Source of the DNA: Betaproteobacteria bacterium
GTDB taxonomy: Bacteria > Pseudomonadota > Gammaproteobacteria > Burkholderiales > SG8-41
Direction of reading: 5' to 3'
NCBI GenBank assembly: GCA_023266245.1
Contig: JAHFRO010000022.1
Location: 1 to 27,934 of the forward strand
Length of the DNA: 27,934 nt
Shown in pieces: positions 6,942-16,013 of this stretch; the first letter of the stretch is position 1; every line of letters starts with the position of its first letter. The position numbers were made by a program, and so were the translations under genes. The notes beneath the pieces were generated by a model. That model worked only from the letters and a program-made list of their open reading frames with translations, did no database searches and had not been told where the DNA came from.

Positions 6942-8101
6942 GGCGCGGCCCCGGTTCGTATCAGCGGCAGCAGCGCCGCGACCGTGCGCTCGGCGCAGTT
7001 CTGCCGCAACTCCTGCGCCATGACGGCAAAGCGCGCCTCGAGCCGGGTGCGTACCGTGTTGTCGAACAGCAGGTTAAGCACGGCTTGCGACAGGTTGTCC
7101 GGCGTGGCCTCATCCTGCAGGAACTCCGGCACGATGAACTCCCCGGCCAGGATGTTGGGCAGCCCGACGTACGGCTGGTAGCGGCGGTTATTGATGATCC
7201 ACCAGGATGCAGACGGCATGCGATAGGTGATGACCATCGGGCGTCCGATCAGCGCCGCCTCCAGCGTCGCCGTTCCCGATGCCGCGAGCACCACATCGGC
7301 AGCGGCCATCGCTTCATGGGCGTGGCCGAACAGCACCGTCAGGTTGAGCTCCCCCGTCTGGCGGCGGTAGAGAGCGGACTCGAACAGCTCCCGCGTGGCA
7401 CGGCTTACCAGCGGCACCAGGAAGAGGACCTCCGGCACGATCGCAGCGATCTGCGTCGCGGTTTCTACGAACAGACCGGCCATCTGCTCGAGCTCGCTCA
7501 CCCGGCTGCCCGGCAGCAGGGTAATCACCTTGGCCGCCGCCGGCAGCCGCAACTGTTCGCGCATCGCGACACGGTCGGGAAAACCCGCCAGCATGTCAGC
7601 GAGCGGATGCCCGACGTAAGCAACCGGCACGCCGGCCTGCTCGTAGAGCGCCGCCTCGAATGGAAATACCACCAGCATCTTGGATACCGCGCGCTTGATC
7701 TTGCGCACGCGCCCGCCGCGCCACGCCCAGATCGAGGGACTCACGTAGTGCGCGGTGGGAATGCCGGCCGATCTCAGCTTCGCCTCGAGATCGAGGTTGA
7801 AGTCCGGGGCGTCCACGCCGATGAACAGCGCGGGCGGCTCCTTCAGGAAGCGCGCCGCAAGCCGCCGCCGAATGCCGATGATCCCGAAGTAGTGGCGCAG
7901 CACCTCGACATAGCCGCGCACCGCCAGCTTCTCCAGCGGATACAGCACCTCCATGCCCGCGGCCTGCATGCGCGGCCCGCCGATGCCGGTGAAGCACGCA
8001 CGCGGCAGATGCTCGCGCAGCGCCTGGATGAGATGCGAACCGAGCAAATCACCGGAAGCCTCACCCGCGACCACGCCGATGGTGAGCGGTGCGCCAGACA
8101 T
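6938..8101 (-). CDS. lpxB: Lipid-A-disaccharide synthase
   Basis: Joins UDP-2,3-diacylglucosamine and lipid X to form the lipid A disaccharide at the inner face of the cytoplasmic membrane (GT19 family). The 387-residue protein shows VVAGEASGDLLGS near the N-terminus, then GIGGPRMQAAGME, YVSPSIWAWRGGR and LLPGSRVSEL, all conserved in LpxB. Only two bases separate its ATG at 8101 from the lpxA stop at 8104, and its own stop overlaps rnhB, so it lies within one transcription unit from lpxD to rnhB. Confidence 0.97.
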   Translation of the reverse strand: MSGAPLTIGVVAGEASGDLLGSHLIQALREHLPRACFTGIGGPRMQAAGMEVLYPLEKLAVRGYVEVLRHYFGIIGIRRRLAARFLKEPPALFIGVDAPDFNLDLEAKLRSAGIPTAHYVSPSIWAWRGGRVRKIKRAVSKMLVVFPFEAALYEQAGVPVAYVGHPLADMLAGFPDRVAMREQLRLPAAAKVITLLPGSRVSELEQMAGLFVETATQIAAIVPEVLFLVPLVSRATRELFESALYRRQTGELNLTVLFGHAHEAMAAADVVLAASGTATLEAALIGRPMVITYRMPSASWWIINNRRYQPYVGLPNILAGEFIVPEFLQDEATPDNLSQAVLNLLFDNTVRTRLEARFAVMAQELRQNCAERTVAALLPLIRTGAAP

Positions 8102-8103
8102 CG

Positions 8104-8874
8104 CTAGCGGATGATGCCCCGGGCGGAGCTCGTCAGGAAATCGAGGAGAACCCGGACCTCCGGACAGTCCCCGACCTGACGCGCGAGTTCCCGTTTGGCC
8201 TGGTCGAGCGTGTGTCCCGCCTTGTACAGCGTCTTGTAGGCGCGCTTGATCTTGGTGATGGTGGCGGGCCCGAATCCGCGCCGCTTCAGGCCTTCGATAT
8301 TGACGCCGTAGGGCCGCGCCGAATTGCCCGAGGCGGTGACAAATGGCGGGATGTCCTGCAGCACGATGGTGCCCATTGCCGTGATGCTGTGGGCGCCGAT
8401 GTGACAGAACTGGTGCACGACGGTGAAGCCGCCGAGAATCGCATAATCCCCCACGCGCACGTGTCCGGCGAGCTGCGCGTTGTTGGCAAATACGGTATGA
8501 CTGCCGATCTGGCAGTCGTGGGCGAGGTGCACGTAGGCCATGATCCAGTTGTTGCTGCCGACGCGGGTGACGCCGGCGTCCTGCGCCGTGCCGCAGTTGA
8601 AGGTGCAGAATTCGCGGATGGTGTTGTTGTCCCCGATCTCGAGCCGCGTGACTTCCCCGCTGTACTTCTTGTCCTGCGGTATCTCGCCGAGCGAGGCAAA
8701 CTGGTAAATGCGGTTGTTCGCGCCAATGCGGGTGTGACCGGTGATCACGGTGTGCGGCCCGATCCGGCAGCCCGGACCGATCTCCACGTGAGGGCCAATC
8801 ACGGCATAGGGTCCGATTTCGACATCCGGGGCGATGTTCGCCCCCGGGTACACGATCGCAGTGGTATGGATCAT
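8104..8874 (-). CDS. lpxA: Acyl-ACP:UDP-N-acetylglucosamine O-acyltransferase
   Basis: First step of lipid A synthesis: transfers a 3-hydroxyacyl chain from ACP to UDP-GlcNAc. The 256-residue protein is a left-handed beta helix of hexapeptide repeats (for example IGPYAVIGPHVEIG) with a helical C-terminus. The catalytic His is residue 119 in VHLAHDC, and GFTVVHQFCHIG follows at 149-160. I chose ATG 8874 because family members start MIH-TAIV. The frame can be extended to an ATG at 8916, which would add 14 residues and reduce the gap to fabZ from 60 to 18 bp; neither start has a strong Shine-Dalgarno. Confidence 0.95.
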   Translation of the reverse strand: MIHTTAIVYPGANIAPDVEIGPYAVIGPHVEIGPGCRIGPHTVITGHTRIGANNRIYQFASLGEIPQDKKYSGEVTRLEIGDNNTIREFCTFNCGTAQDAGVTRVGSNNWIMAYVHLAHDCQIGSHTVFANNAQLAGHVRVGDYAILGGFTVVHQFCHIGAHSITAMGTIVLQDIPPFVTASGNSARPYGVNIEGLKRRGFGPATITKIKRAYKTLYKAGHTLDQAKRELARQVGDCPEVRVLLDFLTSSARGIIR

Positions 8875-8934
8875 GTCATCCGCACGGTGGTCGGTGCGCA
8901 ACAAGCGCTGTGGCATGGCGCACGACTCGCCGGT

Positions 8935-9399
8935 TCAGTCGCCGTTCTTGACGTCATCGATCGAGCGAATGGTGCACATCAGCTCGGCTTCAGTGACGAC
9001 GGCATCGTTTACCCGCGCCGTGCCGCTGAATATCCACATGCTGCGCGCGTGGCGTTTGAGCTCTACCTCGAGCGTGAGCGTGTCACCGGGCCCGACCGGC
9101 CGCTTGAAGCGAGCGCGATCGATGCCCACGAAGTAATACACCCGCTTGTCGTCGGCCTTGTGGCCCATGGTGCGGAACGACAGGATGGCGGCCGCCTGTG
9201 CCAGCGCCTCGATGATGAGCACCCCGGGCATGACCGGATGGTGCGGAAAGTGCCCGCTGAAAAACGGCTCGTTGATGGTTACGTTCTTGACCGCGCTAAG
9301 GCTCTTTCCCGGCTCGCAGGACAGCACGCGATCGATCAGCAGGAAGGGGTAGCGGTGCGGCAGGTACTCGAGAACCTCGTGGATATCCATGCTGCTCAA
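8935..9399 (-). CDS. fabZ: (3R)-hydroxyacyl-ACP dehydratase
   Basis: Dehydrates 3-hydroxyacyl-ACP in fatty-acid elongation and competes with LpxA and LpxD for the same acyl-ACP pool. The hot-dog fold is recognised from PHRYPFLLIDRV (14-25) and GHFPHHPVMPGVLIIEALAQ (49-68), with catalytic His50 and Glu64. I chose the TTG start at 9399, giving 154 residues. AGGAG at 9410-9406 stands six bases before it, and it overlaps the lpxD stop as TTGA. The ATG at 9390 (MDIHEVL) is three codons downstream and has the same site 15 bases away, a poorer spacing. Confidence 0.96.
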   Translation of the reverse strand: MSSMDIHEVLEYLPHRYPFLLIDRVLSCEPGKSLSAVKNVTINEPFFSGHFPHHPVMPGVLIIEALAQAAAILSFRTMGHKADDKRVYYFVGIDRARFKRPVGPGDTLTLEVELKRHARSMWIFSGTARVNDAVVTEAELMCTIRSIDDVKNGD

Positions 9400-10448
9400 G
9401 GCTTTCTCCTTTTCGGCTGCGCCGGCTTTTTTTCCAATGCGCGGACACGCTGCACCAGCTTATTCAGGTGCCGCAGCTGCGCCGCGTTCTTGCGCCACTC
9501 GCCGTGCGGCTCGAAAGCATAGGCGCCGGTATAGGTTCCCGGCCGGTCGATCGACTTGGTGATCAGGGTGAATGCCGAGATCACCACGTGGTCGACGAGA
9601 GTGAGGTGCCCGGAGATGCCGGAGGCACCGCCGATCCTGCAGTAACGGCCGATCTTCGTGCTGCCGGCAATGGCGGCGCAGCCGGCGATCGCGGTATGAG
9701 CCCCGATACGCACGTTGTGGGCAATCTGGATCTGGTTGTCGAGCTTTGCCCCTTCCTCAATCACCGTATCGTCGAGCGCGCCGCGGTCGACGGTGGTGTT
9801 GGCGCCGATTTCCACATCGTTCCCAATCATCACGCGCCCGATCTGCGGCACCTTGAGCCAGCGGCCCTCTTCCATGGCGATGCCGAAGCCGTCGGCGCCG
9901 ATCACCACGCCCGAGTGCAGCATGACGCGGTCGCCGATCACGCAGCCGTGGTAAACGGTAACATGGGGAAACAGTCGGGTATGGGTCCCGATCACTACCT
10001 CATCGCCTACATAGCAGCCGGCCCCGATCACGCTGCCCTCCTCGATCCGGGCGCTGCGGCCGATGACCACGTAAGGACCGATTTCGACGCTCTCCGCGAT
10101 CGCCGCCGAGCTGTCGATAACGGCAGTGGCATGCACGCCAGGCTGCGGCGGGCGTAACGGATTGAACAGCGTCGACACGCGCGCGAAATAGGCGTAGGGA
10201 TTGGCGCAAACGATGCGCGGGAGCCGTGTCGCGGACAGCGCCGATTCGCTCACGATCACCGCGCGCGCGCGCGTGGTCCTGAGTTGCGGCAGGTAGCGAT
10301 CATTGGCGAGGAAGGTGATGGTGTCGGGAGTAGCGCTCTCCAGCGTGGCGACCTGGCGCACCCGGATCTCCGGATCGCCCGCGATCTCACCGCCGAAGCG
10401 TTCGGCGATCTCGCGCAGGCTGTAGGATGTACGTTCGCTGCGTGTCAT
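9396..10448 (-). CDS. lpxD: UDP-3-O-(3-hydroxyacyl)glucosamine N-acyltransferase
   Basis: Third step of lipid A synthesis: adds the N-linked hydroxyacyl chain. From the ATG at 10448 the protein has 350 residues, close to the E. coli length of 341. It has an N-terminal uridine-binding domain (YSLREIAERFGGEIAGD at 9-25), a hexapeptide-repeat beta helix (about 110-295) and a basic helical tail ending KPAQPKRRKP. The catalytic His is residue 244 (QIAHNV), and GRYCRIGGASGISGH (267-281) is typical. A GTG at 10514 would add 22 residues rich in Arg, Gly and Pro that resemble nothing in the family, so I reject it. That leaves 74 bp to ompH. Confidence 0.95.
   Translation of the reverse strand: MTRSERTSYSLREIAERFGGEIAGDPEIRVRQVATLESATPDTITFLANDRYLPQLRTTRARAVIVSESALSATRLPRIVCANPYAYFARVSTLFNPLRPPQPGVHATAVIDSSAAIAESVEIGPYVVIGRSARIEEGSVIGAGCYVGDEVVIGTHTRLFPHVTVYHGCVIGDRVMLHSGVVIGADGFGIAMEEGRWLKVPQIGRVMIGNDVEIGANTTVDRGALDDTVIEEGAKLDNQIQIAHNVRIGAHTAIAGCAAIAGSTKIGRYCRIGGASGISGHLTLVDHVVISAFTLITKSIDRPGTYTGAYAFEPHGEWRKNAAQLRHLNKLVQRVRALEKKPAQPKRRKP
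9406..9410 (-). promoter_or_regulatory. Shine-Dalgarno deciding the fabZ TTG start
   Basis: AGGAG on the minus strand lies six bases before TTG 9399 and inside the 3' end of lpxD. The nearest ATG, 9390, would have a 15-base spacer, so the site favours initiation at TTG. Confidence 0.6.
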
Positions 10449-10522
10449 GACCGCGAAACCGAAGATTCCGCCCGCCCCGCGCCCATGAGGCGAGCGTGAT
10501 CGCCGCGGCGTCACAGGCTGCC

Positions 10523-11026
10523 CTATTTGCCTTCGGCGAGCGCCTTGAGCACCTTGTCCGTAATGTCGATGCGCGAGCTGCGGTAAACCGCTTCCTGCAG
10601 GATGAGGTCGAACTTATCTGCATCCGCGATCTGCTTGATGACGCGGTCGGCGCGCTCGAAAAGTGCGGCGAGCTCCTGATTGCGGCGCATGTTGAGATCC
10701 TCGCGGTACTCGCGCTGCATGCGCTGGAAGTCCACGCTCATACGCGCCAGCTCCTGTTCCTTGGCCCGGCGGTCGCTTTCGCTCAGGGTGACCGCCTCCT
10801 TCTCGAGCTGGCTCTGCAGCGCCTTGATCTGGGCCTCCCGGCGCTGCAACTCCTGCGCGCGCGGAGCGAATTCCTTTTCCAGCTGCTTGCTGGCGCGCTC
10901 GGCCGGCACCGACTCGCGGCGGATGCGCTCCACGTCCACAAACCCGATTTTGAAGTCTGCTGCCTCGACCGCCGCGACGCCGAACAACAACGCCAGGGCA
11001 ACGAACGTTGAGTATAAACGCTTCAA
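10523..11026 (-). CDS. skp: Periplasmic chaperone Skp/OmpH family
   Basis: Holds unfolded outer-membrane proteins in the periplasm and passes them to BamA, its upstream neighbour. I chose the TTG at 11026, giving 167 residues, because AGGAG stands six bases before it and because a signal peptide begins exactly there: LKRL, then a hydrophobic stretch about residues 5-20, ending in an AxA-like site before DFKIGFVDVERI. The body (about 35-110) is a long charged helix rich in Glu, Arg, Gln and Lys, the coiled-coil tentacle of Skp. The longer frame to 11065 would put 13 polar residues in front of the signal peptide and is unlikely. Confidence 0.95.
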   Translation of the reverse strand: MKRLYSTFVALALLFGVAAVEAADFKIGFVDVERIRRESVPAERASKQLEKEFAPRAQELQRREAQIKALQSQLEKEAVTLSESDRRAKEQELARMSVDFQRMQREYREDLNMRRNQELAALFERADRVIKQIADADKFDLILQEAVYRSSRIDITDKVLKALAEGK

Positions 11027-11032
11027 TGTGCT

Positions 11033-11037
11033 CTCCT
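11033..11037 (-). promoter_or_regulatory. Shine-Dalgarno deciding the skp TTG start
   Basis: AGGAG (within AAGGAGAG) on the minus strand stands six bases before TTG 11026, in the 56-bp gap after bamA. No in-frame ATG or GTG lies at the beginning of the signal peptide. Confidence 0.65.
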
Positions 11038-11082
11038 TGCAATTAGCCGATCGCCCATTCCTCAAGGCGATGCGTTCCGGAA

Positions 11083-13350
11083 TTAAAACACGCCTCCGAA
11101 AGTAAACTGGAATGTCTGTGTCCTGTCACCAGGCCGCTCCCGCAGCGGCTTGGCCGCGCTCACCTTGAGCGGACCGAACGGCGAAACCCACAACACCGAC
11201 ATCCCTGCCGAATACCGCAGGTCATCGCCATTGTACGTTTCGCCTACCATTGCCGTGTCGAAAAAGGCGCTCACTCTTACCGACCGGTCGTTCTCCAGGC
11301 CCGGGAACGGGAATAATAGCTCAGCATTGCCGAGCAGCTTGCGGCTGCCGCCGCGCGGATCGTTGTTGCTATCCTTCGGGCCAATAGTATATGCCTTGAA
11401 GCCGCGCACCGAGCTCACGCCCCCCGCGTAAAAGTTCTTGAAGAACGGCAACGGCTTACCACCGTAGCCGTCGCCATAACCGGCTTCGCCATTGACCATG
11501 AAGGTGAGATTACGCGTCAGCGGAAAGTAGCGCTGGTACTGGTAGGAGAGCTTGTAGTATTTCAGGGTTCCGGCCGGCAGGCTGGTCTCGCCGCTGGCTC
11601 TCTGGAGCGTTCCCCGGGTGGGATAGATCAGGCTGTCGCGCCCGTCGCGCGTCCAGCCGGCGGTCAGGAACGCGCTGGAATTTCTCGACCCGAAAGTAGA
11701 AACATAGTCCCGGTAGAGCAGCGGGCTATCAGGAAAAGTCGTGATATTGGTAGCTTCATAGCCGATCCCGTACTGGATAGTGTCGATTTCGGACACCGGC
11801 ACGCCCAGGCGGAAGTGTCCGCCCTTGGTCTTGGTCTGGTAGCGCCCGAGCTGGTTGGACGACGGATCGACCACCCGGTAATAGAGGTCAAAACCGCGAC
11901 TGACGCCGTCCACCGTGTAATACGGATCGGTATACGACAGCGAGTAAGTCGTGTTGATCTTGCTGGTATTGACCTGCGCAGCGACGTGCTGGCCGGAACC
12001 GAAAATGTTGTTTTGCGACACCGAACCCGAGAGCAGTATCCCCTCGCCACTGCCGAAGCCAGCGCCGAGCAGCAGCAGGCCAGTCGGCTTCTCGGCTACC
12101 GAGATGTTGATATCCACCTGGTCGGTGGCGCCCTGCACCGCCGGCGTCTCGACGTTGACCTCGGTGAAGTAACCGAGCCTGTCTATGCGCTGCCTGGACA
12201 GCGTGATTTTCTCCGCCGAGTACCAGCCGCCTTCGAGCTGGCGCATCTCGCGGCGGATCACCTCATCGCGCGTGCGCGTATTGCCCGCGACGTTGATGCG
12301 GCGCACGTAAACGCGGCGGCCGGGGTCGATGAAAAAGGTGAAGGCAACCTGCTGCTTTTCCTTGCTCAGCTCCGGAACGGCGTTGACGTTGGCGAAGGCG
12401 TAACCGTCGTTGCCGAGACGGTCAGTGATGAGTTTGGTTGACTCCGTCAAACGCGTGCGCGAGAAAATCTCTCCCGGCTTGATCTGAATCAGCTTGCGAA
12501 TCTCTGGCTCCGGGATCAGCATCTCGCCCGCAACCTTGATGTCGGACACCGTATACTTTGGCCCTTCGGTGATGCTGATCGTGATATAGATGTCCTGCTT
12601 GTCCGGCGTGATCGAGACCTGGGTCGCTTCAATGCTGAACTCGACATAACCCCGGTCGAGATAATGCGAACGCAGCGTTTCGAGATCGGCGGCAAGCTTT
12701 TGCCGGGAATACTGGTCATGCTTGCTGAACCAGGTCATCAAGCCGGGGGTACGCAGAACAAACAGGCCGAGCAGCTCCCTTTCGCGGAAAGCCTGGGCAC
12801 CGATAATGGTGATCTGGCGGATCTTGGCGATCTGCCTTTCATCGACGTTGAAGTTGAGCGAGACGCGGTTGCGCTCGAGCGGCGTCACCGTCGTGCTGAC
12901 GTTGACCGCGTAATAGCCGCGGCTCAGATACTGGCGCTTGAGCTCCTGCTCCGCCCGGTCGAGCAGTCCCTTGTCGAAGATGCGTCCTTCGGCGAGGCCG
13001 ACCTGACGCATTCCCGTGATGAGCTGATCCTTGTTGAACTCTCGGACGCCGCCAAAATCGATTTGCGCGATCGACGGCCGTTCCTGCACCACCACCACCA
13101 GCACGTCGCCGTCCCGCTCCAGACTGACATCCTGGAAGAAGCCGGTGGCAAACAGCGCGCGTATCGCCTGGGACGCCTTCTCTTCCGTCATGGTGTCGCC
13201 GACCTTGACCGGAAGATAGCTGAAGATGGTGCCCGCCTCGGTGCGTTGTATGCCCTCTACCCGGATGTCTTTGATGACAAAAGGCTCGATGGCGGTTGCC
13301 GTTACTGCGTAGAGCATGAGCAGCAGCAAGGCAACACGGGACCAACGCAT
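11083..13350 (-). CDS. bamA: Outer-membrane protein assembly factor BamA (Omp85)
   Basis: Central pore protein of the BAM complex, which folds beta-barrel proteins into the outer membrane. The 755-residue precursor has a signal peptide (1 to about 20, MRWSRV followed by a leucine-rich stretch), five POTRA domains (about 22-420, first one FVIKDIRVEGIQRTEAGTI) and a 16-strand barrel. The barrel contains the conserved VRGF loop near residue 648 and ends in Phe (FTFGGVF), the usual BAM recognition end. A GAGG lies directly before the ATG, and only four bases separate it from rseP. Its neighbours RseP and Skp act in the same envelope pathway. Confidence 0.98.
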   Translation of the reverse strand: MRWSRVALLLLMLYAVTATAIEPFVIKDIRVEGIQRTEAGTIFSYLPVKVGDTMTEEKASQAIRALFATGFFQDVSLERDGDVLVVVVQERPSIAQIDFGGVREFNKDQLITGMRQVGLAEGRIFDKGLLDRAEQELKRQYLSRGYYAVNVSTTVTPLERNRVSLNFNVDERQIAKIRQITIIGAQAFRERELLGLFVLRTPGLMTWFSKHDQYSRQKLAADLETLRSHYLDRGYVEFSIEATQVSITPDKQDIYITISITEGPKYTVSDIKVAGEMLIPEPEIRKLIQIKPGEIFSRTRLTESTKLITDRLGNDGYAFANVNAVPELSKEKQQVAFTFFIDPGRRVYVRRINVAGNTRTRDEVIRREMRQLEGGWYSAEKITLSRQRIDRLGYFTEVNVETPAVQGATDQVDINISVAEKPTGLLLLGAGFGSGEGILLSGSVSQNNIFGSGQHVAAQVNTSKINTTYSLSYTDPYYTVDGVSRGFDLYYRVVDPSSNQLGRYQTKTKGGHFRLGVPVSEIDTIQYGIGYEATNITTFPDSPLLYRDYVSTFGSRNSSAFLTAGWTRDGRDSLIYPTRGTLQRASGETSLPAGTLKYYKLSYQYQRYFPLTRNLTFMVNGEAGYGDGYGGKPLPFFKNFYAGGVSSVRGFKAYTIGPKDSNNDPRGGSRKLLGNAELLFPFPGLENDRSVRVSAFFDTAMVGETYNGDDLRYSAGMSVLWVSPFGPLKVSAAKPLRERPGDRTQTFQFTFGGVF

Positions 13351-13354
13351 GACC

Positions 13355-14722
13355 TCAGCCGCTTATCAGACGGTTTATATCGTTGTAGAGGGCAAAGGCC
13401 ATCAGCGTAAACAGCAGTGCCATTCCGACATGCTGCCCGATCTCGATGGCCCGGTCCGATACCGGACTGCCTTTGAAGATCTCCAGCATATAATACATCA
13501 AGTGTCCCCCATCCAATAAGGGGATGGGCAACAAATTCAGTACGCCAAGGCTGATGCTGATAAGAGCGAGAAACAGCAGATACGAGGCCAGCCCGCTCTG
13601 CGCCGACTGCCCCGCATAGTCGGCTATGGTGATCGGTCCGGAGAGGTTCTTGAGCGAAACCTCGCCGACCAGCATCTTGCCGAGCATTTTCAGACTGAAT
13701 ATCGAAGTGTCCCACGTCTTGGCGAGCGCCTTGGACAGGCCCTCGAACGGACCGTAACGCACTTCTACGATCATGCCGGCCATCGCCGCGCGGTCGATCC
13801 GCGGCGCGGCGCCAATCTTGCCGATCTTCTGCCCGTTCTCGATCACGATCTCGGGCGTCACTGCTATCGCCGGCAGCAGCACCCCGCCGCGCTTCACCTC
13901 GATGGTCAGCGCCGCGCCCGGGCGGCTGCGCACGGTCTTCACCACCTGCTCCCAGGTCTCGATGCGCTGGTTGCTGATCACCGCGATTTCATCTCCCGCC
14001 CTTAGCCCCGCACGTTCGGCCGCCCCGCCGCCGATGACCTCGCCGATTACCGGCTTGAGCGGAACCTGATAACGCATGAGCCCGAGTGCGCGCAAGAAGT
14101 CGCTGTCAAGGTCGCCCGTCGTCAGCCCCGACAAATCAAGCTTGCGCCAGTCGAGGTCGCCGCGGGCCCCGCGCACTTCAATCGTAACTGTGGCCTTCTG
14201 CACGGCGCGCTGCAGCAGGATCCAACGTGCATCCTGCCAGGTCGCCACCGGCTCATCGCCGATCTTGATCAAAGTATCGCCCGCCACGAAGCCTGCCTGG
14301 CGGGCGGGTGTGCCGCCCGGCGGCTCGGCTATCATCGGCGTGATGCCAGGCACGCCGGTAATGAACAGGAACCAGTAAAGCGCAATCGCCAGCAGGAAAT
14401 TGGCGGCCGGGCCGGCGACCACGATCGCCACACGCCGCCACACCGACTGGCGGTTGAAGGCGCGCGGCAGGTCTTCCGGCGCCACCGGGCCCTCGCGCTC
14501 GTCCAGCATCTTGACATAGCCGCCGAGCGGGAAGGCCGCAATCACCCACTCGGTTCCATCGCGCCCCAGCGGCTTTACCCACAACGGCTTGCCGAAGCCG
14601 ACTGAAAAACGCAGCACCTTGACGCCGCCGACGCGGGCTACCAGATAGTGGCCGAATTCATGGACCACAATCAGGCAGCCGAGCGCCACCAGGAAAGCGG
14701 CGATGGTGGTAAGTATCGTCAT
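13355..14722 (-). CDS. rseP: Site-2 zinc metalloprotease RseP
   Basis: Intramembrane protease that cuts anti-sigma-E and remnant signal peptides in the inner membrane. The 455-residue protein has the zinc motif HEFGH (21-25) in its first membrane helix, two PDZ domains (about 110-300, with GFVAGDTLIKIGDEPV and GLRAGDEIAVIS), and the third zinc ligand Asp near 404 in PLLDGGH, flanked by further membrane helices. It is four bases upstream of bamA and 32 bases downstream of dxr, an arrangement common in Proteobacteria. Confidence 0.97.
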   Translation of the reverse strand: MTILTTIAAFLVALGCLIVVHEFGHYLVARVGGVKVLRFSVGFGKPLWVKPLGRDGTEWVIAAFPLGGYVKMLDEREGPVAPEDLPRAFNRQSVWRRVAIVVAGPAANFLLAIALYWFLFITGVPGITPMIAEPPGGTPARQAGFVAGDTLIKIGDEPVATWQDARWILLQRAVQKATVTIEVRGARGDLDWRKLDLSGLTTGDLDSDFLRALGLMRYQVPLKPVIGEVIGGGAAERAGLRAGDEIAVISNQRIETWEQVVKTVRSRPGAALTIEVKRGGVLLPAIAVTPEIVIENGQKIGKIGAAPRIDRAAMAGMIVEVRYGPFEGLSKALAKTWDTSIFSLKMLGKMLVGEVSLKNLSGPITIADYAGQSAQSGLASYLLFLALISISLGVLNLLPIPLLDGGHLMYYMLEIFKGSPVSDRAIEIGQHVGMALLFTLMAFALYNDINRLISG

Positions 14723-14754
14723 CCCTTAATCGTCACAACGTCGCAAGCAAACTG

Positions 14755-15981
14755 TCAGGAACGCACCGCCCGCAAGGTGCCCGCAGCGCTGGCGGGACGT
14801 GCGGCATGCAGCCAGCGTTCGGCGTGTTCGCGCGCGGCGTGGTCGGCGGCAAGCACGTCCTCGAGGCTGGCTACCGGACCGCACGCGAGCCCGGCAAGCA
14901 CCGTTTCGATCAACGCCGGAATCTGCCGGAACCCGAGCTCGCCGGAGAGAAAGCTCGCCACCGCAACTTCGTTGGCGGCGTTGAGCACGGTGGGCGCGGT
15001 GCCGCCCGTTGCAAGCGCCTCATAGGCCAGGCGCAGGCACGGAAAACGCTGCGTGTCCGGCTGCTCGAAATGCAGGGCGCCAACCCGTGCCAGATCGAGA
15101 AACTGCACACCCGCCGCGATGCGCTCCGGAAAGCCCAGTGCATAGGCGATCGGGGTGCGCATGTCCGGATTGCCGAGCTGCGCGATTACCGAGCCGTCGA
15201 TGTACTCGACCAGCGAGTGAATCACGCTCTCGGGATGGATCACGACCTCGATCTGCCCCGGACTGACATTGAACAGCCAGCGCGCCTCGATCACTTCCAG
15301 CCCTTTGTTCATCATCGTCGCCGAATCGACCGAGATCTTGCGTCCCATCACCCAGTTGGGATGGGCGCAGGCTTGATCGGGCGTGACCTCTTCAAGCTGG
15401 CGCAGCGGCATGGCGCGGAACGGACCGCCGGATGCGGTGAGCAGGATGCGCCGCACGCCGGCCGTTTCAGGGCTGCCGGCGTAAGCGCGCGGCAGCGCCT
15501 GGAATATTGCATTATGCTCGCTGTCGATCGGCAGCAGCGAGGCTCCGCTGGCGCGCACTGCGTCCATCAATATCGCCCCCGCCGTCACCAGCGATTCCTT
15601 GTTCGCCAACAGGATCTTCTTGCCGGCGCGGGCCGCGGCCAGCGTCGGGCGCAGGCCGGCGATGCCGACTATCGCCGCCATCACCGTATCAACATCGGGC
15701 AGGCCCGCCACCGCCTCCAGCGCCCCCATCCCGCAGAGCACTTCGCACGCCAGACCCGCCTGCCGCAAACGTTGCTGCAGGTCTTGCGCCGCGGCGGGTT
15801 CCAGCATGACGGCGATCCTCGGCCGGAACTTGAGGCATTGCTCGAACAGCGCCTCCGTCTGGTAGCGCGCGGTAAGCGCCACTACTTCGAACTTTTCGGA
15901 ATGGCGCGCCACCACGTCGAGCGTGCTGACGCCAACGCTGCCGGTGGACCCGAGTATCGTGAGACGCCGTTTGTCCGTCAT
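14755..15981 (-). CDS. dxr: 1-deoxy-D-xylulose 5-phosphate reductoisomerase
   Basis: Converts DXP to 2-C-methyl-D-erythritol 4-phosphate with NADPH, the committed step of the MEP isoprenoid pathway; the isoprenoids feed UppS in the same gene run. The 408-residue protein shows the NADPH loop GSTGSVG (11-17), LLANKESLVTAG (124-135), the metal ligands Asp153 and Glu155 (PIDSEHNAIFQ) and the flexible-loop region TASGGPFR. The start is ATG at 15981, 32 bases after cdsA. The C-terminal tail after about residue 390 is alanine-rich and not conserved. Confidence 0.97.
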   Translation of the reverse strand: MTDKRRLTILGSTGSVGVSTLDVVARHSEKFEVVALTARYQTEALFEQCLKFRPRIAVMLEPAAAQDLQQRLRQAGLACEVLCGMGALEAVAGLPDVDTVMAAIVGIAGLRPTLAAARAGKKILLANKESLVTAGAILMDAVRASGASLLPIDSEHNAIFQALPRAYAGSPETAGVRRILLTASGGPFRAMPLRQLEEVTPDQACAHPNWVMGRKISVDSATMMNKGLEVIEARWLFNVSPGQIEVVIHPESVIHSLVEYIDGSVIAQLGNPDMRTPIAYALGFPERIAAGVQFLDLARVGALHFEQPDTQRFPCLRLAYEALATGGTAPTVLNAANEVAVASFLSGELGFRQIPALIETVLAGLACGPVASLEDVLAADHAAREHAERWLHAARPASAAGTLRAVRS

Positions 15982-16013
15982 GGAAATGATCGCGCGGCCT
16001 AGTGCCGTTCCAA

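Noticed and set aside
10449..10514. GTG start extending lpxD by 22 residues
   Set aside because: The added Arg/Gly/Pro-rich segment has no counterpart in LpxD proteins, which begin just before the SLREIAERFGG segment.
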